64,000 bases of DNA from Nereocystis luetkeana (Eukaryota > Sar > Phaeophyceae > Laminariales > Laminariaceae): positions 12,161,260 to 12,225,259 of the forward strand of contig JARUPZ010000005.1 of NCBI GenBank assembly GCA_031213475.1, read 5' to 3'. Below the pieces are notes generated by a model that saw only the letters and a list, made by a program, of their open reading frames with translations, was not told where the DNA came from and ran no database searches. Both the position numbers and the translations under genes were made by a program. Positions 52,170-63,281 of this stretch are shown here, piece by piece. How positions within the stretch are numbered: the stretch's first letter is position 1; every line of letters begins with the position of its first letter.

Positions 52170-52266
52170 TTATATAGGACCTACGGTATATCCAAAAAAC
52201 TATAGTTTTCGCTTTTTTTACTAACAAAGTTTGGTCCTCGTATTCACTTTTTATTTGGTCCCCCGT
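52170..52266 (-). mobile_element. MITE-M copy 2, right part
   Basis: ATAGGACCTACGGTATATCC, TTTTTTTACTAACAAAGTTT and GGTCCTCG align with MITE-M copy 1 in reverse complement; ends ATTTGGTCCCCCGTAA followed by TA. Together with 50,528-50,548 it forms a complete element with matching termini and TA at both sides. Confidence 0.75.
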
Positions 52267-52371
52267 AATAGAGCACTTCAAGGCTGGCCTGGAAACGTTC
52301 CAGAACCAAAGATACCCCCTTACTAAACCGACTGCCGCTTCTGGAAACACATTCCACAAGTTCTTGAGCTA

Positions 52372-52466
52372 CTGTGATATGGGAGAGAGAAGGCAAGGGT
52401 ACCAGTGATGATGACCCACAGAAGAAGTGTGACACAGGTGTCTGTGCTTGGCCAAACTCAGACGCA
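52372..52466 (+). repeat. 95-bp direct repeat, also at 57,748-57,842
   Basis: GGGAGAGAGAAGGCAAGGGTACCAGTGATGA ... CTTGGCCAAACTCAGACGCA is shared by both positions with a handful of differences (shown in part: GAGAGAAGGCAAGGGTACC). Family unknown; the two copies lie on either side of LINE-C. Confidence 0.75.
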
Positions 52467-52629
52467 GCAAAAATCGCGATTACGACAACCCGAATTCACG
52501 TATGTGTCGTTGAAAATTTCATCACTCACGAGACCTGTGTCTAAAACTTTATTCTCATTGCGAAGTGAAGAGCGGGGAGGGTAATATTTGGCGGACACGT
52601 CAGATGGATCATCGGTGCAAAACCTACCC

Positions 52630-53142
52630 CTAAAACGTCATGCTCGTGAGACTCCACGAAAGTGGTGGGGGGGGTAGGAGCGCTGCGTTCGGGGCTTCTT
52701 GGAGGCGCATTAGGTACGAGGTCCAAGTTATTTTCAAACCCATTAGGGCTTGGTGGGAACAGGGGGGGTGGGGTATCTGCAATATATTCATAATACGCGC
52801 AAAATGACCGTGTGGTGAGGGGCGTTCGCAAACATTTTCATACAAGGCCTCATCGCGAGGATACGCGATATGAAAATCGTATCGGCTACAAACGACGGTC
52901 GCCTCTGGGGGTGTGTACAACTGAATATTTTTGGTTTTCGACCGTGATATTTGGAGCGAGTAAGCGTTCAGGGCGGCAATAGTTTCTGTTGGTGTCGACA
53001 TGAGCGCCTTCGCGTTAGCAACAGAGATGTGCCTTTCGGTGACTTCTGGTTCATCATCGAAGTCCAAACTAAAACTATTGTCATGGAAAAGAATTATCTG
53101 CGGGGAAATCACTACGGAAGGCTCGCCAGACGGGTCGGTCAT
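52630..53142 (-). CDS. Hypothetical protein, unrecognized (170 aa)
   Basis: An uninterrupted ORF from ATG 53,142 with balanced composition, unlike the surrounding transposon debris. Visible: an acidic stretch 'SLDFDDEPEVTERHISVANA', then 'YDFHIAYPRDEALYENVCE' and a Pro/His/Leu-rich end. No signal peptide, transmembrane helix or known motif. Upstream is a CG-rich patch (GCGCGCGC near 53,187 and 53,211-53,240) and then the LINE-C tail at 53,303. It could be a unique host gene fragment, an exon, or chance; I favour an uncertain remnant. Confidence 0.25.
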   Translation of the reverse strand: MTDPSGEPSVVISPQIILFHDNSFSLDFDDEPEVTERHISVANAKALMSTPTETIAALNAYSLQISRSKTKNIQLYTPPEATVVCSRYDFHIAYPRDEALYENVCERPSPHGHFARIMNILQIPHPPCSHQALMGLKITWTSYLMRLQEAPNAALLPPPPLSWSLTSMTF

Positions 53143-53740
53143 TGGAAACGCACGGTCGCGGAAGACGAACGCTGCTTAATGGGCGCGCGCGCTACAGCGG
53201 TTGTCTTTACAGGCGCGCGCAATGCGCGCGCGTTGTGTTACGTTGCGGTGCTACCCAAAGAGAATGCCAACGCTGATAAACATAAAGATAGAAAAAAACA
53301 AGGACTGTTGTTGTTGTTGTCTTCACATTAAATCGTCCTTTCTACCCAGCTTCATCAGTGCACCCAGTGTCCGTCCTGATTCCCTATCCTAGAGAGATAC
53401 TGATTACGTGGTCACAGACTGTGAGACAGAGGAAGACCAAAAATAAAACTAAATCGCAAATGCAAGTGTCAAGCAAGTGAAGTGTCAGCGTACCGGGTAC
53501 GAGAACACAACAACACAAGCAAGACCGGAAAAATAATAGCAAAAGACAAGAAAACCAAAAAACAAAAAACTGAAATGAAAAAAAGAAGAAAGAGAAAAAG
53601 AAAAAACCGAATGCAAACGACGTAAGGACTTCAGAAAGCCTGCTAGACGGACAACATACGTGCTCAGGAAGGGCAGGTATCTGCTGCACGGACGAAGCAG
53701 CACGAAAGAGAGGGAGATACAGGCAAAAGTCTGTAAAGAG

Positions 53741-56181
53741 CTAGTCGAACCGATACCTAGCCACCCGGTCTATCATTTCGTTTCTGCATTCGTCGACAGC
53801 TGTATCAGAATAGCTGCCCCTCCACCCTCCCCCCCTCCCCTTGTCGCCATTCTTGGCGTCCTCTGCTGCGTGGCGCAGCCGGCTCTTCTGTGCTTCGTCC
53901 CTGTGCCACCTCGCCCCGAAGCAGCCCGCCGCTTCGACGACCCCCCGGTACCACTTCCCGCTCTTCTTAGCCGCCCTCGGCCATAACAACGTCTCTATTC
54001 CGAACAGCAGGGGGGAGCTTTCCGTGGACCCCTCGGTGGCTTGAAAAACCCTGAGGTCGTCTGCTATGCATTGGTCCCAGTTCGTTACCGGTCGGCCTCG
54101 TCCCGGGTTTTCCCCACCAGCCATCGTCCCAAACATCACCCGGTGGGTCAGCCGCTCATTGGTCGTCCGCTGTACGGCCCCCGCAAAGAGGAGGCGTCGT
54201 TTGCGGATGGTCGCCTCAACGCTCTCGCATTGTGCCTTTTTGAGGGCCTTGGCATACGACATGTGGTGGTCAGTGCGTTGCCGGCGCTGGAAGCCAATGA
54301 TCCGTAGGAGGAGTTTGTGGTGTGCCGTTCTGCGCTCAGAGAAGTGCTCCTGACCAAGTGTCCACGTCACGCACCCGTACAGCAGGGTCTCCATCACCTC
54401 GGCCTTTAGCATGCGCACTTTTAGGGTGAGCGGGGCACCCTCCATATTGTACAGCTCCCGTTGAAACCGATTGTAGCATGCCCATGCGAGTCGGATCCGT
54501 CGCATGATCTCTGGCATAATGTCAGCGCTTGCGACGACAAGGCCGCCCAGGTACAGAAACTGCATCGTCTGCCTATACCTCTGTCCCGCTGCTTCGATGA
54601 CGAGCGGTGAGGTCCGGGGTGCCTGATTCGGTGTCCGCAGCAGCATGGTCCCCGTCTTCTTTTCGGATACGGTGAGACCTGCTGCTATGAAAACTGTCAC
54701 AATCACGGTCATAATCTTCGCAAGGCCTTCCGCCGACTTGGACACAATGCCTGCATCGTCCGCGTACAGCATGCCCCACACTGCCCTCCGTACGTAAGTT
54801 AGTGGGTCAACCTTCCCCCCGTTCTCGCCGAGGTCCTCCTCGAGGTGAACCAAGTCCCTCAAAATATCTGGGTCTTCACTGAAGCGTATCAGCACGGCGT
54901 GTATCACAGCAGCGAAGAAGATATAGAACAGAAGTGGTGACATGACACATCCTTGCCGCAGCCCCTGAGTGACGTCGAACCATTCCGAGTGCTCGCCGTC
55001 ATCCGTACGCACGCGGGCTCGCATGCCTTCGTGGAACTGGCGGATAACGGTAAGCGTCTTCTCTGGTACGCCGAAGCGTGCGAGCACCACCAACAGTAAC
55101 TCACGGTCGACGGAGTCGTATGCTTTCTGCAGATCGATGCAGCACATGGACCGGGGATTTTTCTAGCTCGTCCGAGTTCTTGCAGTCGGCGCACAACGAA
55201 CAGCATGTCAACCGTTGATCGTGCTGGGCGAAAGCCGCACTGTTCCTCGGGGAGTATCCCTTTGGCCTCGCAGTAGTTACTGAGGCGGGACGAGACCATT
55301 TTCAGCAAAACTTTGCCTGAATGGGCAACAAGCGAAATCCCTCGGTAATTGTTGCTATCAGAGCGATCCTTCTTTTTATGAAGGACCTTAATGGTCGTGT
55401 CTTTCCATTGCTGGGGGACGGCACCCGCTCTCCACACGTTGGCAAGTAGGTTGTGAAAATACCGGATGAACTCGGGGTGGTCGATTTTCAGTAACTCGGC
55501 CGGAAGGGAGTCTGGTCCCACCGCTTTCCAGTTTAGCATACCCCGAATTACCGCCGTCATATTATCCATGGTCGGTTCATCTCCAAGCGATGGCGACAAC
55601 GGCCGTAGTGGAAATAGGGCGCAAATGGTTGGGTCAAGCTTAGACGACTTCGTGGTCAGGAGAGTGCCAAAAAACCTCGCCCACCGTTCAAGAATGCGTA
55701 CCTTGTCCCTTAGTAGCGTGCCTTTCGCGTCCCGGATGAACTGTTCGCTTCTCGCCTTTCGACCGTCCAACCCCACCGTGGCCTTCAGGTGTTTGTAGAA
55801 ACCCCGCTGGTCGTTGTCGGCGAGCAGTCTCTCCGTTTCAGCGAGGTACTCTTCGAAGTAGGCGTGCAACGCTGCATCAATCGCCCTTCGTAGATTCGCG
55901 CACGCCATCCTCAGCGTCTCCCACGCGGCTTTGTCCTTTTCGATGCGCATGCCTCGTCGAGCATCCTCCCTCGCATCCCATGCTAAATGTATGGCGGCTG
56001 AGGTTTTCACGGTCTCGCACCACCCGGGTTTGTGTGAGTGCCGTGGTGGGGGAGGTACGTCTTTCGCCACTGCATCAAGATTAGCATCAGCAAAGGATTT
56101 AGCCATCTCAGAGATATGTTCGGTTGCGAGGGAAGGAAGGGCAGCTTTGAAAGGATCCGCGCCACGACTCGCTGCCTGCAA
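53741..56181 (-). pseudogene. LINE-C reverse transcriptase (one frameshift)
   Basis: Two long overlapping frames. 56,181-54,904: thumb-preceding region 'FRNLLA'-type and RT blocks '[16 protein letters not shown]', '[18 protein letters not shown]', '[16 protein letters not shown]' and '[20 protein letters not shown]'. A frameshift near 55,155, just after '[11 protein letters not shown]', moves to 55,147-53,741: '[15 protein letters not shown]', '[14 protein letters not shown]', active site YADD (54,754-54,765), '[14 protein letters not shown]' and C-terminus '[17 protein letters not shown]'. This is the best-preserved RT in the window, and its active site is intact. Confidence 0.9.
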
Positions 56182-56234
56182 TCTCCGTCAGATCGAAACT
56201 TCTGCCGGTCATAAGGCCGAATTTTGTTTTTCGT

Positions 56235-57305
56235 TCATACGTGTCTGTAGGGTGCAAAACGACAGCAGAGGCGGACCATTGCATATACGATATTATGGTC
56301 TGAATCCACCTTGGTTGGGGGCGGAGGCTGGGTGTGGACCTTACTATCATGCACGCGAGATCGGTGTGCTTGGCGGGTTAGGATGTAGTCAATCCGTTTT
56401 TGGTCGTTGCGGCTGCTGATGCCGTTGAACGTATGGGGTATTCCACCCTTGCGAGCGCTAAAAAATGTGTTCGTGAGAGCGAGCCTATTGTCTGAAGCGA
56501 ATGCCAGCAGGCGTTTGCCGTTGCTGTGGAGCTCATCACGTCCGTACGCTCCAAACACCCTACCGTTACCGCACCCTTCCATCCTCTTTCCAGTCCGTGC
56601 GATTGCGTCTACCAGTACGAACAGGCATTCCTTCGTTTGAATCTGCTCAACCATGTGCCCCATTGTTTTCCAGAACTCCCCTTTCATCTGTGCGTTGAGG
56701 TTGGCTTCCGTTGGGGCACAGGCGACAACTAGGTTGACCGCAACGCTTTCACCAGTCAGCTCGAAGCGCATAGACATAAGGCGTTCGTCAATTAACTGGT
56801 GGGTATAAACAGACTTCCGGCATATCGTTTCCTTCACTGCCAAACCAACTCCGAATAGTCCTTGCCTGCCATCCGTTTCTTCTTGCCCATAGCAGAAAAC
56901 CAGGTACACTGCTGCAGAAAACTCGTTGTGTTACGGTCTCCTTGTTTCCTGCCGGCTAACGAAGTCACAGCCCAGTTGTCGGGCCTTCGCCAGCACACAC
57001 TCGGCATGCCCGTACCCCTTCCTCCCTTTCACAGCCAGGGTACGCACATTGTAGATCGCTACCGTCACGAGTGCCGCCTTCTGTCTCGCTCGAGCCTCGC
57101 GTACTGCAAACCTTGCTAGCCGACGCGTGGTCCGACCCCTCCGTCGTTTTTGTCTTTTTCTCCATATTTTTCCTTGTATCACGATGTAGGCTCTCTGTTC
57201 TCTAGCCCGGTGCGTGCCTTCGTTTCCAATGGCTGGGTTCGGCCGTCCCAGCCCATCCCAGCCCCGACACTCTAGTCCTCGCTGTCGGGAAGTTTGCTTA
57301 CCCAC
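56235..57305 (-). pseudogene. LINE-C APE-type endonuclease (two stops)
   Basis: A basic N-terminus ('GKIWRKRQKRRRGRTTRRLA'), then the endonuclease fold: 'VTVAIYNVRTLAVKGRKG' (catalytic Asn), 'RQETRR' (catalytic Glu), a TAA at about 56,930, 'GLFGVGLAVKETI', 'LFVLVDAIARTGKR' (the usual D-A-N is D-A-I here), 'RIDYILTRQAH' and 'VDSDHNIVYAM' (catalytic SDH). TGA at 56,235, then a frameshift into the RT ORF. Same endonuclease type as LINE-B, about half identical by eye. Confidence 0.85.
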
Positions 57306-57310
57306 TCAAT

Positions 57311-57747
57311 GCCCAGTCTCTCCTCTCCCCATGCTGTACCCAATACGCTCTCCGCTGTGGCGATGCTCCTCCTCTGCTGTTGGAATAAACTCCTCGGCAT
57401 AGGGGTTAAAAAAAAAAGTCATCGCCACCACCCCGCGCCGTCTGTAGTTCACCTACCAGACCGCACAGGGTTCCTCTTTACCGAGGTTGGGGCTCGTATG
57501 ACCATCAGTAGACCGTCGTAGGTTCCGATGGACTCCGGCCCACGCCGAGGTCGGGGCAGGCCGAAGCGAGAGGAGAAAATCACTAAAATCACTAAAAAGG
57601 GAAAAGACGAAGTACTCTAAAATACAATGACTCGAATCAAGCCAAAATAAAAAAAGGAGGAAGGCTCACACGAAGGGAGGAGAAGGCTCGTAGAACAGTT
57701 CGAGGCGATGGCCACGAGCAGAGATGTAGTCCGTTAGACGCCGCCAA
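57311..57747. other. Region upstream of LINE-C, possible 5' UTR
   Basis: No convincing coding frame. A short A run at 57,408-57,417 may mark an insertion edge. Confidence 0.35.
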
Positions 57748-57842
57748 TTGTGATGTGGGAGAGAGAAGGCAAGGGTACCAGTGATGAAGATCCACAGAAG
57801 AAATGTGACACAGGTGTCCGTGCTTGGCCAAACTCAGACGCA
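57748..57842 (+). repeat. 95-bp direct repeat, partner of 52,372-52,466
   Basis: See 52,372-52,466. Here the match starts at GATGTGGGAGAGAGAAGG and ends at CTCAGACGCAG. Confidence 0.75.
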
Positions 57843-58029
57843 GTTCGTGAGAGGCTCTCTTTTATTATGTGTGTGCGGCTTGCTCGAAGGGGGCAAGAGA
57901 CGAGTGAGCAAGGAGGGGGATGGGAACCTGCTGGTTTTTGAGGACAGAACTATGATCTGTCTTCAACCGGCTATAATATACTGGCAAGGAGGCACGCGTC
58001 ACCCTCAACTAGGGGCACGCGCCACCCTC

Positions 58030-58265
58030 AACTTCAAGCGTGACATCCCGTAAAACCTCAAGTAAGAAGGTACTATTAATATGTAAGGCAACACCCCATG
58101 AGTCCTGTATGAGGATACTAAATAATGCTGCACCCCGAGAGTCCTGATATGGGAGCACTACGTATACTATGTAGTGTAACACCCCGGAAATTCTGATTGA
58201 GCGAAGTATCTGATCCTGTATGAAGATACTACGCAGCGCAACACCCCGTGGGTTCTGTATGAGCA
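58030..58265 (+). repeat. Degenerate ~55-bp tandem repeats
   Basis: Four diverged units built on 'CAACACCCCRWGRGTYCTG' followed by TATGAGGATACTA-type sequence. No gene. Confidence 0.6.
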
Positions 58266-58822
58266 TAATAGGTACCCATATCTCTATCTCCTCGGCTACT
58301 TCGATACTAGACGTACGTATCCTTTCTGCGATTACAACTATTAATATCTTATTTACTGACGGTTGGTCTATATACGTACTGATGGTTGGTCTCTACCTGG
58401 TGTACTATAAACCAAGGTACTCTATCACACTTCGGAAGCTATTCCACTGATTCTCGAAATGAAACTGTTCCAGAATATGTTCCAGAATCTGTTGTAGAAG
58501 CTGGTCTAGAAGATGTTCTATTAATGGAAACCTTTAGGACCGCTGTCCCGTTTTGGGGGCAACCTACTTAGAATTTGACTGGTTTGTCCCAACAATGGGA
58601 CTGCGGTGCTAAAGTTGAACGGACTAGAGAGCAGTATGTATGTCTATTATAAATAGACGTATCCTGTCGCCTACCGCGCTACGAGTATATCTCAACAAAT
58701 ACATGTCATTTGCGCACATACATACATGCACGTGCAATCTTGCTGTGTTGCTGCAATCGAAAAGAGAGGAAATGCGCCACATGATGCTACTACTGCTGAT
58801 ACTCATGCAAGTGATGTGCATG
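58266..58822. other. Unassigned stretch, no convincing gene
   Basis: No recognizable domain. Contains a diverged TACCTGGTG (58,397). Confidence 0.4.
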
Positions 58823-59470
58823 CCCGATAGATGACGAGCCTGCTTTGCTTGTTTCGTATTGTCTGACGCTAGGGGGCTTGGGCAGAGTTGACGAACGGAG
58901 GACGGAGACGGCAGGCGGGGTAGCAAGGTACCAGGCGAATCAGCAGGGAGAACCTGGCTATGCTATACGTACCTGGAGGGTGATTTGTGCTTTGGTTTGC
59001 CTCTTTTTTGCCCTTCGTTATTTTCCCTTGGTTCTTTGTCATACTCTTTTTACAAGTAGTGGTGTTTTTCTTCTTTTTTCTTTTTTTTCCAGCTTGTTCT
59101 TTTCGAGTGTTTGCCTCATCGCCTCCGGGGGGGAGGCACGACAGTTTGTTTCTTCCATTTTCGTTCTTTTGTTTTTCCCTCCTTCCCTTTCGATATATAT
59201 GTCTCCTTTGTTTTGTTTCTTCTTTGTTTCCTTTCGTTTCTCTTTTTCATATAAAGTGTATGACGTGCCTGTCGTATCCAGATGATGGCATTGCAGTGCC
59301 CACTGCTGTGCTTACTGCGTACCATGCTACGTGGCAGCGTATCTCTGTGGCGTAGCTTTGTGGTTACAGAACTGGTATTTCTGCTATTAATAGTATTGAA
59401 GAATCGGCACGGACACTGGTTTTGTGCTGGATATCGACTGGTAGAAAGGACGGTTCAATGTGAAGAATAC
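58823..59470 (+). mobile_element. LINE-A copy 11, 3' UTR
   Basis: Starts in the second coding-end block ('VDERRTETAGGVARYQA', about 58,886-58,940), then the G tract (59,127-59,133, short), and the tail GGTTCAATGTGAAGAATACT ending about 59,470. LINE-B starts within 45 bp of it. Confidence 0.8.
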
Positions 59471-59511
59471 TCACATATAAATATTAATAAAAATGTGAAA
59501 CAAGGCACCCG

Positions 59512-60651
59512 GTGTCACATATTTACCACTCGGCAGTATTGCCTGTGGTAGCCGTTTCGTATCACCGTCGCGGAAAGCGTGGAACTCGTATCGAACGGAG
59601 AAGAGAGGCTAGGATCCACGTGAGTAAGCACCCCATTCGACGTCATTTAGGAGATGATGGGCGTCGAGGCGCGTTGGGATTGCTGCCCCCAGCACGTCGG
59701 AACCTCGGCACGAACCGGGCCGGGCGAAAAAACACGGAGCGGAAGAAACCCACCGCCTGGGAAAAGCGGAGGGTAGAGGAGAAAAAACACGCAGCACGGA
59801 AGAAGAGGAGGCAAGTTCGGAAGGGTCGCAGAGAAGCTCGAAGGTTACGCTCAGATGCTAGGGCTAGGTACAGAGCTGGGGAACTCGTCGTGGGTACGTT
59901 CAATGTTCGCACACGCGCCTTCAACGGCAAAAATGGCATCGGCCACAGCGACGTCATCATGAAGGTATGCCAGGAACTAGGATGCGATGTCGTAGGTCTC
60001 CAAGAGACTAGGCAAGACGGGCATAGCACGTTCAAAGCAGCTGGATACACAATGTTTTGCTCTGGAGCAGACGGCAGCAAATACGAGAGGAAGGGCACCC
60101 ATGGTGTAGGACTAGCTGTCAGGGAGTCTATTGGGGCAGGTGTGGGCAAGGATGGTCTCGAGGTGGAGTGCGTTAGTGCCAGACTGATGAAAGTTCGCAT
60201 TCAACTTGAGGGCAAATCAAATGCTGTTTTTTTTGTAGTCGGCTATGCGCCGATACTGGATGCACCCGTTCGCGAGAAAGATCACTTCTGGAACGAACTG
60301 AACAAAGTCATCTCGGGGGTCCCAAGTGGGGATCACCTACTTGTGCTCTTGGATGCAAATGCTCGCACCGGCAAGCGAGAGAGCGGATGTGTCGGCAGTA
60401 AGGTGATGGGTAAATACGGGCGCGATGAATTGAACAACAACGGAGAGCGACTACTCCCCCTCGCAGATGGCAACAGGCTTGCGCTCCTCAACACGTTATT
60501 TGCCACACCTACTCGCGGAGTGTCGTACACTTTCCAATCTCCAAACTCCGGGAAGGGTCAGTGTAGGCTAGACTACATCCTTACTCGGCAAGTTGATCGA
60601 CGCCTGGTCCGCAACATGACAGTACGGAAACCCCCAGAGGATCGGCATTAA
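59512..60651 (+). pseudogene. LINE-B APE-type endonuclease (stop before the SDH motif)
   Basis: 379 codons. A very basic N-terminus (about residues 15-120, many Arg/Lys), then the endonuclease: 'VVGTFNVRTRAFNGKNG' (Asn), 'DVVGLQETRQDG' (Glu), 'HGVGLAVRESI', 'LLVLLDANARTGKR' (D-x-N), 'YGRDELNNNGERLLPLADGN' and 'RLDYILTRQVDRRLV'. A TAA at 60,649-60,651 stops it just before the catalytic 'SDHNLVV', which follows in the same frame. The protein would nick target DNA to prime reverse transcription; as read, it lacks its last catalytic block. Start not certain: the ATG at 59,512 is the first in frame. Confidence 0.85.
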
Positions 60652-62250
60652 TCTGACCACAACCTCGTGGTCTGCAATACTTGCCTCTTGGGTCGGTTCG
60701 CGCCGAATCGGAGGGTAAGAGCAGGCAGCGGAAAACGAGCTATTGATCTACAACGGCTGATGGCAGACCCAGGTCTCCGAGCGGACCTCAATAGGGAGAT
60801 AACCAAACTTACCCCTCCACAGCCTGGTACAATTGAGAGTGTCGATGATAAGGCAACTGCTCTTCTAGTGGAGACCGTGCTGTCGACTGCTGCTAAACTA
60901 GCACCTCATACCAGTCGAAAACAAGGGCCGCTGGGCTGGTGTACGCCCGAAGAGGTAAAAGCAGAGGTGCACTCACGATGGCAGGAGAAGGAAAATGCGA
61001 GGACGCAACTACGCGCTAACCCGGAAGATCAAAATCTGCGAAAAGCTGTGAAGATTGCCACTAAACAGCTCAAACGTGCGAGGACGGACGGAGAGCAGAA
61101 GTTCTTCGAGGAATACGTCCATCAAGTCGAAAGGCGTATCCAAGAAGGCGATCAGTTTGGGTTCTACAAGCACCTTGAGGGGATGAATGTGGAAGGAAAG
61201 AGGACTTTCCATTCGCAGTACATCAGGGACGAGGAAGGTAGATTACTACGAGACATAGGCCTCATCCGGGAACGATGGGTAAGGTGCTTCCATAAGCTGC
61301 TAAACACCAAGTCATCGACCCTCGACCCGACTATCGTCGATGAGCTCAAGGTCTGGCCCTCGTGCAGTCCGCTGGACGACGTCCCGTCTAAATACGAGGT
61401 GGAAGACGCGATCAGGGCGATGGCGAACCGCAAGGCGGTTGGGCCTGATGGTCTCCCAGCTAAACTTCTGAAGGTCCTGGCTGACGAGGGAGACTCGGAC
61501 ACCTTGGGAAGCTTCAACGAGATTATCGTCGCTGTGTGGAGGGGAGGGGTCGTGCCGCAGCAATGGAAGGATGCAACGATTAAGGTGCTGCACAAGAAGA
61601 AAGACAGCACGGAGTGTGGTAACTATCGTGGCATTTCCCTTGTCGCGCATGCCGGCAAAGTACTCCTCAAAGTCATCGCGCGCCGACTCAGCGACTATTG
61701 CGAACGGGAAGGCATCCTGCCAGAGGAGCAGTGTGGCTTTAGGCCCGAACGATCGACGGTCGACATGATGTTCGTGGTGCGACGCTTGCAGGAATTGGCA
61801 AGGAAGAAGGACACTCCGCTGTTCATGTGCTTTGTCGACCTCACCAACGCCTATGACTCCGTCGACCGAACCCTCCTGTGGGCTGTCTTGGCTCGCTTTG
61901 GGGTGCCACCTAGAATGCTCACCGTTATCCGCCAATTCCACGACGGCATGCGAGCATGCGTGCGGCTGGATGACGGCGAGTGCTCAGATATGTTCGACGT
62001 GAAACAGGGCCTTCGGCAAGGGTGTGTGCTCGCGCCATTGTTGTTCGACATGTTTTTTACAGCGGTGCTGCGTGTGGCGGAGAAACGTTTCGCTGCTGAT
62101 AAGGCCATCATGGACAGCTTGGTGCAACTCCAACAAAAGCAGGAGACGAAGAAGAAAAAGAAGAGGGGGAAGGCACGGATCGGGCACGCCGACGGACAGG
62201 GGAATGATAAAGAGGCCCAGACACTGTGGGCTATGCTCTATCTATGCTGA
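60652..62250 (+). pseudogene. LINE-B reverse transcriptase, main part
   Basis: Same frame as the endonuclease. SDH motif at the start, then a connector and RT blocks: '[18 protein letters not shown]', '[18 protein letters not shown]', '[17 protein letters not shown]', '[18 protein letters not shown]', '[17 protein letters not shown]' and '[18 protein letters not shown]'. Then a charged insert (Lys-rich, about 62,140-62,180) and 'LWAMLY', where a 4-nt repeat (TCTA, near 62,238) breaks the YADD active-site box; a 2-nt loss follows. Copy 1 at 8,680 has the unbroken box. Confidence 0.9.
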
Positions 62251-63281
62251 CGATGCTCATAGTATCGAGATCACCCAACGGCCTGGAGAGGATGATGACG
62301 GTGATCGTGTCTGCATGTGCCGCTTTCGGCCTGACGGTCTCGGAGGCCAAGACGGAGATAATGTGTCTGCAAACGAAAGATGGGGGGAACGTGCCGTTCA
62401 CCGTCACCGCCGCCGGCCAAGTGTACAAACAAACGACCGAGTTTGTGTATCTGGGCGGGGCTATCAGCGCAGATTGGACGGACAGAAGGGTCGAGGTAAC
62501 GCATCGACTCCAGAGGGCATGGGCATGCTTCGGACGGTATAAGATGGAAATTTATGACCGCCCAGGTGTGCGCCTACGCTTGAAGGTGTGAATGCTGAGA
62601 GCCGACGTGATCGAAACGTTGTTCTACGGTTGCGTTACTTGGAGCCCGAGCAAGACTGATTACGGTAGGCTACGGGAGGTCCACCACAAGATGCTCCTCC
62701 GATGCATCGGGTGGCGAAAACGAAAGCGCGAAGACCACATCCTATCCTATGCTAGCGCGCTTCTCAGGACAAAATCTGAAAGCGTTGAGACGACGGTACG
62801 CAGACGTAGGCTCTTGTTTGCGGGCTTTGTGACACGCATGGGAGAGGAGCGTCTGCCGAAGAGGGTGATGTTTGGGGAGATGGTTGGGGGTAAGGGTTAC
62901 TCCGGAGGACAGGAGTGGGACTGGATGAGGTACCTTGAGGAGGATCTCAAGGAGTTCGGCATCAAGCTCCAAGGGTGGCGCGAGGCAGCACAGAAAGCCG
63001 GCAGATGGTTCCGACGGGTCGAGGAAGGGGCGGAGGCCTTCATGCGGAAATGGCATACAGATGAGAAGGAGGCATCGGCAGAACGGCATAGAATAGCTGC
63101 AACAACGACCACAGCCGTTGACGCCAACGCGAGTGTGCGGAATGGCAGGGAAGAGGGGGGGGGCGAAAGGGGGACGAGGGGGAATAGCGGGGGGGGGGGG
63201 GGAGGCGGTCTGCCCAACAGACTGAAGCCTGGTTATGGCCATCATCGTCATGATGCACTCCCTTCTTTGGGACCCAAGTAA
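62226..63281 (+). pseudogene. LINE-B reverse transcriptase, C-terminal part
   Basis: Frame after the shift: 'IVSRSPNGLERMMTVIVSAC', 'GLTVSEAKTEIMCLQTK', 'FVYLGGAISADWTDRR', a TGA at 62,589-62,591 (CGA in copy 1), then 'VIETLFYGCVTWSPSK', 'LLRCIGWRKRKREDHILSY', 'RRRRLLFAGFVTRMGEERLP' and 'GRWFRRVEEGAEAF'. It ends in a Gly run over a G tract (63,151-63,205) and 'PNRLKPGYGHHRHDALPSLG' at 63,281. Copy 1 stops earlier, so the full tail is seen only here. Confidence 0.85.

Larger units (their letters stand above)
53303..57310 (-). mobile_element. LINE-C, nearly full-length non-LTR retrotransposon
   Basis: Minus strand. APE-type endonuclease (57,305-56,235), RT (56,181-53,741), 3' UTR with LINE-C-specific sequence, and tail TTTAATGTGAAGACAACAAC ending at about 53,303. 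The UTR is nearly identical to 7,413-7,850. Any 5' ORF1 would lie above 57,310, where I see nothing convincing. Confidence 0.9.
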
